64,000 bases of DNA from Candidatus Kapaibacterium sp. (GCA_023957315.1 JAMLHE010000001.1:372001-436000); one strand, 5' to 3'; positions 55,290 to 63,929 are shown, counted from the first letter of the stretch. Program-made: numbers and translations. Notes: generated by a model from the sequence alone, not told the origin.

Positions 55290-55883
55290 GAGAAAGTCTT
55301 CAGTCTCAGACTAAGCGAATACGAGTATCGGGTCACATACAAGCCCGACAAAGCACCAGAATATCCTACCGCAAACGGTCTCAGCGGTAAAGTTCTTATT
55401 CTCAATCAGAGCTACGAACCCATTACAGTTTGCTCAGCCAAAAAAGCATTCCTACTCATTTATCTCCTCAAAGCCGAATTAGTCGAAGTACGCACTAACA
55501 AATCAATCCGCACAATCAACCGAGCATTTCCGTATCCAAGCGTGATAAAGCTCGTCAGTTACATCAAAATGCCCTACAAAAGGATCGATTTATCTCGCAA
55601 AAACATACTGAAACGAGACAATCACCGATGCCAATATTGCGGCAAAAAGACGCTCGACATCACAATAGACCATATTATACCCAAATCCCGCGGTGGCATG
55701 GACACATGGGACAATCTAGTGGCAGCTTGCGTGCGGTGCAACAATCGCAAAGGCAACCGCACACCCGACGAAGCCGGCATGAAGTTACTCTCCAAGCCTC
55801 GTCGCCCCAATCACATCATGTTCTTGAAGCAATACATCGGACGCACCGAAGACAGCTGGCGCCCGTTCCTGTTTATGGATTAG
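55290..55883 (+). CDS. HNH endonuclease without a canonical start codon
   Basis: The frame codes for an HNH endonuclease: KVLILNQSYEPITVCSAKKAFLLIYLLKAELVEV, then ILKRDNHRCQYCGKKTLDITIDHIIPKSRGGMDTWDNLVAACVRCNNRKGNRTP with the paired CxxC zinc residues and the DH catalytic core. It is open from the TAG at 55287 onward, and a strong AGGAGA lies at 55288-55293, yet no in-frame ATG, GTG or TTG occurs before the GTG at 55542, which is already inside the conserved domain. Translation may begin at GTC (55296) or an ATT near 55395, or the start was lost by mutation. This family is widespread, usually about 170-190 residues. Confidence 0.8.
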   Translation, partial: EKVFSLRLSEYEYRVTYKPDKAPEYPTANGLSGKVLILNQSYEPITVCSAKKAFLLIYLLKAELVEVRTNKSIRTINRAFPYPSVIKLVSYIKMPYKRIDLSRKNILKRDNHRCQYCGKKTLDITIDHIIPKSRGGMDTWDNLVAACVRCNNRKGNRTPDEAGMKLLSKPRRPNHIMFLKQYIGRTEDSWRPFLFMD

Positions 55884-55893
55884 GAGGGGGACA

Positions 55894-56253
55894 TTGAACA
55901 TAAAGGATAAAGAGCAATTAGATTTGAATAATTATTTTTTCGACATAAAAGCAGGTAATATTAGTGATTTTGAAGACCAACCACAATATCAGAATTTGAC
56001 AATTTCACCAAATGGAGACTTTATCCTTTCTGACTATTACAAAATCGAGAAAGTTACAACAAGTATAAAGCATAAAGAACCAATAGATAGCCCAATTCAA
56101 ATGGACACAATTGTATTTATGAAATGGGACAACTTAAAACTAGAATTTATCTGTCATGAATTTTTAAATTGGGATAGCCAATTAAAAATGACATATGACA
56201 GTGAAACAAATAGAATTGAATTTAAATCGATACATAAGCAGGCTTTAGACTGA
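55894..56253 (+). CDS. Hypothetical protein
   Basis: The 119-residue protein is acidic, with no signal peptide, membrane segment or recognised motif. A perfect AGGAGG (55882-55887) lies six bases before a TTG start. It starts ten bases after the HNH stop, so the two are probably co-transcribed. Strand-like stretches (NLTISPNGDFILSDYYKIE, DTIVFMKWDNLKLEFICHEFLNW) suggest a small beta-rich domain. The base composition is more AT-rich than the HNH gene, which suggests a different origin. Confidence 0.6.
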   Translation: MNIKDKEQLDLNNYFFDIKAGNISDFEDQPQYQNLTISPNGDFILSDYYKIEKVTTSIKHKEPIDSPIQMDTIVFMKWDNLKLEFICHEFLNWDSQLKMTYDSETNRIEFKSIHKQALD

Positions 56254-56384
56254 TAACTATAGAACAATCAGAAACTCATCATTATTGCGGAACATTACAA
56301 GCCAAAAAAAAAAAAATCGAAAGTTTTAAGTGATTATAATAATTTTGCTACCTTCGGTTCTTATTGATTAAAAAAGGGAAATTT

Positions 56385-57551
56385 ATGTTTAAACAAGTTA
56401 TGTTTATAATTACTTGCTTGCTTTTTGCAGTTAACAGTATGGCTCAACATACTTATGGAAGTTTTTATACCCATGATGCTTTTATTAACTATATTCTGTC
56501 AGAAAATAGAACAGAAAATGCAACAATAGTTATGGTACCCGGTGCTAACTTATCAACTTATATATATGTCACTACGCCCGATGGCAGAAAAGGTTGGGCA
56601 GAGTTATTTGCTGACAAAGGATACGATGTATATATGGTAAACGACCCAAGGTATGATTTTGCAACGGGTGGATTTGTAGAGCCTTATACAGTACCAGCCG
56701 ATGGTAAAGAAGCTACACCCGGATCTGAACAAGGTTGGCAGAGTGATATATGGAGAAGATGGGGATTTGGACACTCGCAAGGCAACCCCTACGCTGATGC
56801 TCTCTTTCCTACTGAATATTTCGATGTATTTGCAAAAAATTATCCGTATATAGGCACATCCAAAGAGGATTATTCAGATGCGATACAAGCTGTTCTTGAT
56901 TCTATTAAAAGTGAAGTATGGCTGATTGCTCATAGTGCCGGAGCTAGCAGAGCTGTAACCGCAGCCCGACAAAAGAAAGAACAAGTAAATGGCCTTATTC
57001 TGATAGAACCTGCCGGTCCACCTGATGCTGATGACTTTCCTGATTTAGATGGATTACATATGTTTGGGGTATATGGCGACTACATAGATTCACGAAATCA
57101 AACGAACAGAAAGTTGGCTACAGAAGCTGCGGCAGTTCAGTTTCAGAATGCTGGTGGAGTGGCAGATGTGGTTTCACTACCCGAAGATTCTTTAGTTTTT
57201 GGCAATAGCCATTTACTAATGCAAGATAGAAATAGCGAGGATATTTTCAATATTATCGAGCATTGGCTTAGGCAGTTTAGCACCAACACTGTTAGTATTG
57301 AAAGTAAATTTGATAATAATATCAGTATTAACCTTTATCCAAATCCAACCGGCAATGAAATTTGGATTGAGAGTAACTCAATGGATGTTATTGAATACTG
57401 CATTTATTCAATGGATGGACGATTATTGCAAGAGTCCACAGTCTTAAATCAAAAAATTGATTTATCTGGTGCACCCAATGGTTTATTGTTCGTCAAATTA
57501 AAACATAAAGAACAAGTAATAATGAAAAAAATAATTAAAAACGGCTTGTAA
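56385..57551 (+). CDS. T9SS-sorted alpha/beta hydrolase
   Basis: The protein of about 388 residues has a signal peptide (MFKQVMFIITCLLFAVNSMAQ) and an alpha/beta hydrolase fold (IVMVPGANLSTYIY, YDVYMVNDPRYDFATGGF, a nucleophile elbow AHSAGAS near residue 193, GLILIEPAGPPDADD, and a late His in NSHLLMQ). It ends in a T9SS type A sorting domain (INLYPNPTGNEIWIESNS ... NGLLFVKLKHKE). It is likely an exported esterase or lipase-like enzyme; the substrate is unknown. The ATG with GGGA upstream is preferred over a TTG seven codons before. Confidence 0.82.
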   Translation: MFKQVMFIITCLLFAVNSMAQHTYGSFYTHDAFINYILSENRTENATIVMVPGANLSTYIYVTTPDGRKGWAELFADKGYDVYMVNDPRYDFATGGFVEPYTVPADGKEATPGSEQGWQSDIWRRWGFGHSQGNPYADALFPTEYFDVFAKNYPYIGTSKEDYSDAIQAVLDSIKSEVWLIAHSAGASRAVTAARQKKEQVNGLILIEPAGPPDADDFPDLDGLHMFGVYGDYIDSRNQTNRKLATEAAAVQFQNAGGVADVVSLPEDSLVFGNSHLLMQDRNSEDIFNIIEHWLRQFSTNTVSIESKFDNNISINLYPNPTGNEIWIESNSMDVIEYCIYSMDGRLLQESTVLNQKIDLSGAPNGLLFVKLKHKEQVIMKKIIKNGL

Positions 57552-57699
57552 CAGCACCTACAATTAATTGGCGGTTCAGTGCTTCGTATGACAGGTTTTT
57601 GTAAATTTGAAGTGTGTGCTTCGTATGAACATTAGTGCTAAAAATCCCCTCCTTCGCAAAGCTGCAAAACGTTAGCAGTAATTTAATTTGACGACACGT
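57552..57699. other. Spacer with direct repeat
   Basis: A 12-bp direct repeat TGCTTCGTATGA occurs at 57580-57591 and 57617-57628. It is followed by GCTAA and TTAGC in inverted order near 57640 and 57675 (AAAACGTTAGCAG). The GTTAGC here and again near 57888 recalls cassette junctions of integron-like arrays, but the canonical GTTRRRY core is not exact. Confidence 0.3.
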
Positions 57700-57870
57700 A
57701 TGAGAACAAAATGGTTTGACAGGAAATTCAATTTTGAATCGGAACAGAAAATGTTTCCTTCAATAATTGAACGATTTGTAAGAACACCCATAAGGCTTGA
57801 AGAAAAAGTGAAATTAAATCCATCCCCCCCATCACTTCATACCCCACCTCCCCCCAAAATGCCCACCTAA
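57700..57870 (+). pseudogene. DinB-fold gene fragment
   Basis: The first 40 residues (MRTKWFDRKFNFESEQKMFPSIIERFVRTPIRLEEKV, read in parts) resemble the N terminus of DinB-fold proteins that begin with WxxRKFNF and PxIIERLxGTP. After KVKLNP the reading frame runs into a Pro-rich, C-rich stretch and stops, so only about a quarter of a normal gene of roughly 150 codons remains. It is a truncated remnant rather than a working gene. It lies between two GTTAGC motifs. Confidence 0.55.
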
Positions 57871-57942
57871 GGTAAACGTCCAAATGTTAGCGTTCATGAT
57901 GTAAAAAATTAATATGATAAATTACTAAAGACAGAGCTATTT

Positions 57943-60660
57943 ATGAAAGATAGGGACTCCATAGCCAAAGAACAATGGCAGACATTAAGTGAAGAAAAAA
58001 TCTTCAGTGAACTAAAAACATCTGAAGTTGGGTTAAATCAGGAAGAAGTTAAGAAAAGGATTGATTTTTACGGTCAAAATACACTGCCCGAAGGAAAAAA
58101 AGTTACCCTAATGCAGATTATACTGCACCAGTTATTGAACCCCTTAATTTTCATTCTCGTTGCTGCTGCGGTGGCATCAATAGCCATTGGCGAAGGCAAA
58201 GATGCTATATTCATCTTTCTGGTTATTTTCATCAACAGTGCAATGGGGACCTATCAGGAGTACAATGCCGAGAAGAGTGCCGACAGTTTGCAAAAATTAA
58301 TGAAGATTAAAGCGAGGGTACGCAGAGATGGTAAGGAATCGGAAGTGCCATCTGAAGAGCTTGTGCCGGGCGATTTCGTGCTACTCGAATCGGGTGTGAA
58401 AGTACCTGCCGATATGCGTTTACTTGAAGTATCGGGATTGGAAATTGACGAAAGCTTTCTTACGGGCGAATCCATTGCAGCCAAAAAACAAATTGACGTA
58501 CTGAAGGAAAACCTTGGCGTTGCCGAACGAACAAACATGGCTTTTGCCGGAGCAACCGTATTGAAAGGGCGTGGCGTGGGCATTGTGGTTAGCACAGGCA
58601 TCGACACACAAGTAGGAAAAATCTCACAAGATGTTACCGGGGCAGCTACCGCAAAACCACCCTTGGTGCAACGTATGGATAAATTTATCAAGCAAATCAG
58701 TATTTTCATTATTGCTCTAAGTGTTGTATTAGCAGTTGTACTCCGACTGCAAGGTATGGATTTTACTGCAATCTTCTTTTTTGTGGTAGCACTTGCTGTT
58801 TCTGCGATTCCTGAAGGGTTGCCGGTAGCTTTAACAGTAGCTTTGTCCATTGCCGCTAAACGGATGGCTAAACGTAATGTAATTGTGCGACAGCTTACAT
58901 CGGTTGAGAGTTTGGGTAGTTGCACCGTAATTGCCAGTGACAAAACCGGAACACTCACCGTGAACGAGCAAACGGCAAAAATCATACAAGTACCCGACAG
59001 TAGCCTCTACAGCATTGAAGGACAAGGCTATAATGGTGATGGGAAAGTGCTTGATTCGGAGGAGAAATCCATTGAATTTTCGGAAAATGATGAAATTGTC
59101 AAAATCGCACATGTAGCAGTTTATGCCAACGAGAGTTCCCTCAGCAAAGAAAATGATAAATGGTCTCACCACGGTGATGCTATGGATGTTGCCCTGCTTG
59201 GTATGAGCTATAAACTTGGTGTCGAACCCGATAAATGGCTCACAGAGGATAAACCGCTCGGAAATATTCCCTACGAATCGGAGCGAAAATACTCTGCATC
59301 ATTTTATAATAAAAACGATTCGGTTTATGTTGGAGTGAAGGGCGCAGTTGAAACCATTCTCGACTTTTGCGAATCCATGTCCGTTAATGGAGAAATTAAA
59401 GACATTGATAAAGAAAAAATACTTGCCGATGCGGAAAATTTAGCCAAAGATGGATATCGTGTATTGGCATTTGCCGAAGGTGAATACAATGATTATCAAA
59501 AGAAAGAAGTTTATGAAGACGAAGACATTCCGACACTTACATTCTATGGCATTGTAGGATTTATTGACCCATTAAGACCCGAAGCTAAAGAATCGGTGGA
59601 GCATTGCCATGAAGCCGGAATAAAAGTAATAATGATAACCGGAGACCATCCCGAAACCGCAGGTTCGATATCTCGAGAATTAGGCATAACTGATGAAAAT
59701 ACAACAGTAGTAACTGGGTCAATGCTGACCGATGCAGGAAAGCACGACAGTGCCGCTTTTGAGGAATTAGTGGCATCAACCACCGTATTTGCCAGAGTTT
59801 CGCCAACTCAGAAGTTGGAAATTGTTGATGTACTGATACGTAATGGAGAATTTGTTGCAGTAACGGGCGACGGCGTAAACGATGCTCCCGCACTCAAACG
59901 AGCTAACATTGGCGTGGCAATGGGCTCAGGTACCGATGTAGCTAAAGAAGTTGGTTCGATGATTGTGGTGGACGATAATTTTTCGTCAATAGTGGCAGGA
60001 GTCGAAGAGGGACGCTTTGCTTTCGACAACGTGCGTAAAGTAATTTACCTGCTAATTTCGACCGGCACCGCTGAAGTTATTCTCTTTTTGGCAGCAATAG
60101 CCGCCGGATTGCCACTGCCGCTACTTGCCGTGCAGTTATTGTGGTTGAATTTAGTTACCAACGGCATCCAAGACGTAGCCCTTGCATTTGAAGGTGGTGA
60201 GCCCGGCGCCATGAAACGAGCTCCACGCAAACCATCCGAGAAAATATTCAACCCGCTTATGATTAACCAAACGCTTGTATCGGGTGCAACCATGGGCTTC
60301 ATCGTTTTTGGGCTGTGGTATTACTTAAACAACTACACCCAAATGGACGTAACACATGCACGCGACCTAATATTGCTACTCATGGTATTTATGCAAAATT
60401 TCCATGCCTTTAATTGTCGTTCCGAAAGAGTCTCTGCTTTTAAAGTGCCATTAAAAAGGAACATCGTCCTTGTATTCGGGGTATTAGCCGCTCAAGGCAT
60501 CCATATACTGAGCATGCATATTCCATTTATGCAAAATGTGTTGCGAATTGAACCCATTTCATTGAACGAATGGCTCTACATATTAACCTTGGCTATACCA
60601 ATACTATTAGTAATGGAATTATTTAAATTTATAAATAATAAAGTAAATAAGGGGAAGTAA
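57943..60660 (+). CDS. P-type cation-transporting ATPase (P2-like)
   Basis: The 905-residue pump has the cation ATPase N-terminal domain (EEKIFSELKTSEVGLNQEEV), the actuator loop SFLTGES, the M4 motif AIPEGLPVALT, the phosphorylation site ASDKTGTLTVNE, the nucleotide-binding domain with KGAVE, the hinge GDGVNDAPALKRANIGVAMG and the C-terminal membrane helices with NLVTNGIQDVALAFEGGEPGAM. This is a SERCA/PMR1-like type, so calcium is likely, but the ion is not proven; the M6 residues differ from those of classical SERCA. It stands alone between repeat-rich spacers, which suggests it was acquired. Confidence 0.9.
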   Translation: MKDRDSIAKEQWQTLSEEKIFSELKTSEVGLNQEEVKKRIDFYGQNTLPEGKKVTLMQIILHQLLNPLIFILVAAAVASIAIGEGKDAIFIFLVIFINSAMGTYQEYNAEKSADSLQKLMKIKARVRRDGKESEVPSEELVPGDFVLLESGVKVPADMRLLEVSGLEIDESFLTGESIAAKKQIDVLKENLGVAERTNMAFAGATVLKGRGVGIVVSTGIDTQVGKISQDVTGAATAKPPLVQRMDKFIKQISIFIIALSVVLAVVLRLQGMDFTAIFFFVVALAVSAIPEGLPVALTVALSIAAKRMAKRNVIVRQLTSVESLGSCTVIASDKTGTLTVNEQTAKIIQVPDSSLYSIEGQGYNGDGKVLDSEEKSIEFSENDEIVKIAHVAVYANESSLSKENDKWSHHGDAMDVALLGMSYKLGVEPDKWLTEDKPLGNIPYESERKYSASFYNKNDSVYVGVKGAVETILDFCESMSVNGEIKDIDKEKILADAENLAKDGYRVLAFAEGEYNDYQKKEVYEDEDIPTLTFYGIVGFIDPLRPEAKESVEHCHEAGIKVIMITGDHPETAGSISRELGITDENTTVVTGSMLTDAGKHDSAAFEELVASTTVFARVSPTQKLEIVDVLIRNGEFVAVTGDGVNDAPALKRANIGVAMGSGTDVAKEVGSMIVVDDNFSSIVAGVEEGRFAFDNVRKVIYLLISTGTAEVILFLAAIAAGLPLPLLAVQLLWLNLVTNGIQDVALAFEGGEPGAMKRAPRKPSEKIFNPLMINQTLVSGATMGFIVFGLWYYLNNYTQMDVTHARDLILLLMVFMQNFHAFNCRSERVSAFKVPLKRNIVLVFGVLAAQGIHILSMHIPFMQNVLRIEPISLNEWLYILTLAIPILLVMELFKFINNKVNKGK

Positions 60661-60700
60661 ATTAGTGTTTCGTCTTTGTTGCAACGGACAGGACTCCTAA

Positions 60701-60870
60701 ACCACGAAGTGGTTAAATATCTATAACAACAATGGATTTCGGTTTTGGGCTTTTACCACGAAGTGGTTAAATATGAATAACTCCGCATGAAATGCGGGGA
60801 AAGAAGCATGACACCCAAAACAAGGCCGAAGGGCTTGAATATGAATAACACCGTATGAAACGAAACACAC
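60701..60870. repeat. Array of GAA-loop hairpin repeats
   Basis: ACCACGAAGTGGTTAAATAT occurs at 60701-60720 and again at 60755-60774. CCGCATGAAATGCGG (60783-60797) and a similar GGCCGAAGGGC (60823-60833) follow, with the linker AATATGAATAAC after several of them. Each is a short perfect or near-perfect palindrome around a GAA core. The array lies in the spacer after the P-type ATPase. Such repeats are familiar from Bacteroidota intergenic DNA, though not named here. Confidence 0.7.
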
Positions 60871-60882
60871 GAACCCTCTAGT

Positions 60883-60983
60883 GTCCTGTCAGTTGTTTCA
60901 GTGTCAGGTCTATGTTACAACTGACCGTAAAAACATGTACTTTATTATGGTGCTCGTCCAGCCTTTGTAACAACTTACAGGAC
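60883..60983. mobile_element. MITE-like element, about 101 bp
   Basis: The left end GTCCTGTCAGTTGTTTCAGT and the right end, in reverse complement, GTCCTGTAAGTTGTTACAAA agree at 16 of 20 positions, with no coding capacity between them. It has an inner copy of the motif in reverse (GTTACAACTGAC, 60915-60926), so it can fold as nested hairpins. It is the second complete copy of the family found at 5311-5410. Confidence 0.6.
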
Positions 60984-61067
60984 TATAAGCGGAAATTTGA
61001 CTGAAAATTGAAAAACTTAACTTGCTGAATATCAACACCAAAATTTGACGTTAGTCAAAATTTAAAA

Positions 61068-61259
61068 ATGAAACCGAAGACAGAAAACGATATTGAACTT
61101 TATTCACGACAATTCGAATTGTCGAACAAGCTTTTGGGACAGAAATTGATGCAATCCTTGATAGTTCCATTTTTTGAACTGAATGAGAGCATTATTGTAG
61201 CTCAAGATAGTACTTTCGCTATAATTACAAATATTGAGGATTTTGCGAAACACCAGTAA
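61068..61259 (+). CDS. Small hypothetical protein
   Basis: A 63-codon frame giving a product with LYSRQFELSNKLLGQKLMQSLIVPFFELNESIIVAQDS. There is no good Shine-Dalgarno sequence, but it starts with ATG and lies between the MITE-like element and the B12 operon. It could be a true small gene or the fragment of a larger one; no family is recognised. It may have a role in an accessory unit, but nothing in the sequence shows it. Confidence 0.35.
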   Translation: MKPKTENDIELYSRQFELSNKLLGQKLMQSLIVPFFELNESIIVAQDSTFAIITNIEDFAKHQ

Positions 61260-61427
61260 TTGTTCATCATTCATTCTTATAATTCCATTTTTTGTTGGTT
61301 ATACGAATGTGGAAAAAAAACATTTCGTAATAAGTTCAACTTTTCGTATATTAGTATATCATTTATTGAGAGTTCGTAAATAAATGAGTTTTGGGCAATG
61401 CCTAAAAGAAACTATCTAAATATATTG

Positions 61428-61435
61428 TATCTTTG
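61428..61435 (+). promoter_or_regulatory. Possible -7 box of the B12 operon
   Basis: TATCTTTG fits the TAnnTTTG consensus of Bacteroidota housekeeping promoters. A matching -33 TTG box is not clear. It lies about 110 bases before the first gene of the operon. No cobalamin riboswitch-like structure was recognised in the leader. Confidence 0.25.
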
Positions 61436-61546
61436 AAAAAAAGCATATGCCTGAATAAAAAAAGCAATAAGTCGATTAGGTAAATGGGAAGTTTACAAAA
61501 ACTTTGAATAAACAGAAAGAAATTGAAATTGTAAAACATTGCATGA

Positions 61547-62191
61547 ATGAAAACTAACAATAAATCTTTGGAAACGAATTATCTGAATGCTTTATTAGAG
61601 GGCAAGCGAAAAGAAGCTAATAAAATATGCTTGGATTTTATTAGTACAGGCAACTCTTTTAAAGAATTGTATGAGCACGTAATGAAACCTTCCCTTTATG
61701 AAGTAGGGAAGCTTTGGGAGCAAAATAAAATAAGTGTAGCAACCGAACATTTGGCTACAGCAATAACCGAAGGTATTATGAATTCGTTTTACTCAGAAAT
61801 TTTACCGGATAAATACAATGGTAAAAAGGTTGTGCTGACTTGTGTTGAAAAAGAAGAACACCAGGTTGGCGTAAAAATGGTCGCCGATGTTTTTGAGATG
61901 AACCAGTGGGAAAGTTTTTTCCTTGGAACGGGCTTTCCCATATCAGAACTTATTAAATTTATTAAGGAGGTTCAACCAGACATCATTGCTATTTCTTTGA
62001 GTGTATATTTTAACTTTACAAGGTTGAAACAAATGCTGAATCAACTAAAAAACGAGTTTCCACAAACGAAATTAATTGTTGGCGGACAGGCGCTTTCGCA
62101 TTTATCTGACAATGATTTTGCTGAATGGAAAGATATAACATACATCACCGATTTACACCTATTAGATACTTATTTAAAAAACTTAAAATAG
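61547..62191 (+). CDS. Cobalamin-binding protein with CarH-type Wx9EH motif
   Basis: The 214-residue protein consists of a four-helix B12-binding cap (about 10-85) and a Rossmann B12-binding domain (about 92-214). The cap has W57, nine residues, then E67-H68, the Wx9EH signature of CarH/LitR light sensors. The second domain has E103-x-H105-x-x-G108, the E-x-H-x-x-G form of the lower-axial His motif found in CarH, plus ISLSVYF and VGGQAL. The residue after W57 is Glu, whereas CarH uses His132 there as upper ligand after light. It has no DNA-binding domain. It probably binds adenosyl- or methylcobalamin as a sensor and begins an operon with a histidine kinase and a response regulator. Confidence 0.88.
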   Translation: MKTNNKSLETNYLNALLEGKRKEANKICLDFISTGNSFKELYEHVMKPSLYEVGKLWEQNKISVATEHLATAITEGIMNSFYSEILPDKYNGKKVVLTCVEKEEHQVGVKMVADVFEMNQWESFFLGTGFPISELIKFIKEVQPDIIAISLSVYFNFTRLKQMLNQLKNEFPQTKLIVGGQALSHLSDNDFAEWKDITYITDLHLLDTYLKNLK

Positions 62192-62198
62192 AAAGAAA

Positions 62199-62651
62199 AT
62201 GACGAAAGAAATTTTATTAAAAACAGCCGCTCAGCTTCAGCAACCATCAAAAGAAGCAAATAAAGAATTTAGTAAAAACCTCAATGCATTGGTTGAAAAA
62301 ATGAACCAGATCATGCTTGACCGCGCTGATATTAAAGAGCTCGTTGGTGCAGATAATATTGAAATGATGAAAGATAATCATGCCAATCATGCCCGTTTTA
62401 TGGAGTCTATGTTTGATAACTTTATACCCGAAGTTTTGGTTGACACTGTTCTGTGGGTTTTCCGGGCTTATCGTTCACGGAATTTTAGTTCCACTTACTG
62501 GGCAGCACAATTGAATGCTTGGATGAATATTTACAGTAAGGAATTCTCGGAAAATACCTTTAACGAGATTCAACCTTTTTATAAATGGATGCAAGTGAAT
62601 ATTCCTATATTTAATAAGCTTGCAGAACAAGAAATTGATGCGCCGCTTTAA
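62199..62651 (+). CDS. Helical protein of the B12-kinase operon
   Basis: The 150-residue protein is predicted all-helical with no membrane segment. Notable stretches are NHANHARFMESMFDNFIPEVLVDTVLWVFRAYRSRNFSSTYW and EIQPFYKWMQVNIPIFNKL. It starts seven bases after the B12 gene and overlaps the start of the kinase frame, so the three are co-transcribed. I do not recognise the family. From the position, it may relay the state of the B12 protein to the kinase, or bind a second ligand; the several His, Trp and Tyr residues would allow a cofactor. Confidence 0.75.
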   Translation: MTKEILLKTAAQLQQPSKEANKEFSKNLNALVEKMNQIMLDRADIKELVGADNIEMMKDNHANHARFMESMFDNFIPEVLVDTVLWVFRAYRSRNFSSTYWAAQLNAWMNIYSKEFSENTFNEIQPFYKWMQVNIPIFNKLAEQEIDAPL

Positions 62652-63929
62652 TCGCACTAAAATTTCTATGCACGCAAGTTTATACAAAGAATGGGATAAC
62701 GTCATCTCAAAGATGAAATTAGCTTCAGAGAATGCAGCTTTGGCTTGGTATTCTTCGGATGGGGTTTTGATTGAAGCCAACGAACTCATGTGCCGTTTAC
62801 TTGGCTCAACTCAACAAGCCTTTGAACCTACCCGTTTTTTTGTAAATCCTGATTTTTCACAACTAAAAAACTTCACCCCGATAAGAATCAACTATTGTTT
62901 AAAGGCTTACTTACTATTGGTAATTTTTCCGATTCCAGCTATGTCCTAAATGCCCAAATTTTCAGGGAAAGCGATATGTATTTTATTTATGCCGAAACCG
63001 ATTCACTGGCTTTATTCGAGGACAATAAAAAAATGAGCCGGCTCAATCAGCAGATAAATAACCTGCAGAGGCAATTATTAAAAGAAAAATCCAGGCTGGA
63101 GAAAACCTTGCAAGAACTTAAAGAAACCCAGCAAATGCTCGTCCAATCGGAAAAGATGAATGCCTTGGGACAAATGGTAGCTGGTATTGCTCACGAAATC
63201 AATAATCCCATCGCTTTTGTTACGAATAACCTATATGAGCTTAAAAAATATTCAGATGAAATATTTGAAGCTTTTTCAGAATTGGAAACCAACTTTAATT
63301 CTTCTGATAACTTAGCGGCAATAGAAGTTTTACAAAAAGTTAAGAATCAGTATGAATTTGAATACCTGACCGAAGACGTATCGGATATTATTAAAGATTC
63401 GCAGGCAGGTGTTGAAAGGGTTAAAATTATAGTTGAAGAATTAAGGAGATTTTCTCGTCTTGATGAATCTGAATTAAAAAGTATTGATTTAATTGAGAAT
63501 ATTCAATCGGTTTTAACAATTGTAAATTCTGAAATTCAAAAAAAGGATATACAATTCAAATTTGAATCTCCTGAAAGTTTGTTTGTCGATTGTTATCCCG
63601 GTCAACTGAATCAAGCAGTTCTAAATGTACTTATAAATGCAATTCAAGCTGTAGAAAGAAAAGGAAAAGTATCATTAATAGTCAAGGAGCTAGATGATAG
63701 TATTAGTATTTCGGTTGAAGACAATGGTTGTGGAATGAAAGAGGAAGTAATTGAAAAAATATTTGACCCTTTCTTCACTACAAAACCAGTAGGATCAGGT
63801 ACCGGATTGGGTTTGAGTATAACGTATAAAATAATCAACGACTTGCATAAAGGACAAATTGAAGTAAGTTCAAAAGACAATCAAGGTAGTAACTTGAAAT
63901 TTATTATTCCAAAAGAGATTTCCAAATGA
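62638..63929 (+). CDS. Sensor histidine kinase, frame broken at slippery heptamer
   Basis: Two frames (62638-62949 and 62895-63929) make one kinase of about 430 residues if a -1 shift occurs at 62865-62871. The first codes for a PAS-like N terminus (LASENAALAWYSSDGVLIEANELMCRLLGST), the second for the rest of PAS, a coiled coil, a dimerisation helix MVAGIAHEINNPIAF (His about 186), and the ATPase boxes NQAVLNVLINAIQAV, DNGCGMK and GTGLGLSITY. At the break the zero frame reads CTA AAA AAC, and the -1 frame joins as ...QLKN-LHPDKNQLLFKGLLT, a smooth PAS sequence. A lost A in the homopolymer (7 to 6) would look the same. Another start is the ATG at 62668. It lacks membrane segments. Confidence 0.8.
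62865..62871 (+). other. A AAA AAC slippery heptamer / homopolymer frameshift
   Basis: The sequence reads CTA AAA AAC in the upstream frame, so A AAA AAC is correctly phased for -1 ribosomal slippage. Reading on in the -1 frame gives L-H-P-D-K-N-Q-L-L-F-K-G and continues to the end of the kinase. Without slippage translation ends at 62949. No strong downstream hairpin was found by eye. Confidence 0.5.

Noticed and set aside
55628..55897. 89-codon frame inside the HNH gene
   Set aside because: It is a shifted frame of the HNH coding region; the HNH frame has the conserved CxxC and DH motifs.
56766..56775. GHSQG as nucleophile elbow in the hydrolase
   Set aside because: It lies before the expected strand-turn-helix; the AHSAGAS motif further on is followed by the right helix and is the better nucleophile.
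58254..58985. Long reverse frame inside the P-type ATPase
   Set aside because: It is a shadow of the ATPase coding sequence, Ser/Thr-rich without motifs.
61260..61546. Cobalamin riboswitch before the B12 operon
   Set aside because: I looked for the conserved B12-box and the multi-helix core and found neither; the leader is simple AT-rich DNA. A covariance-model search would settle it.
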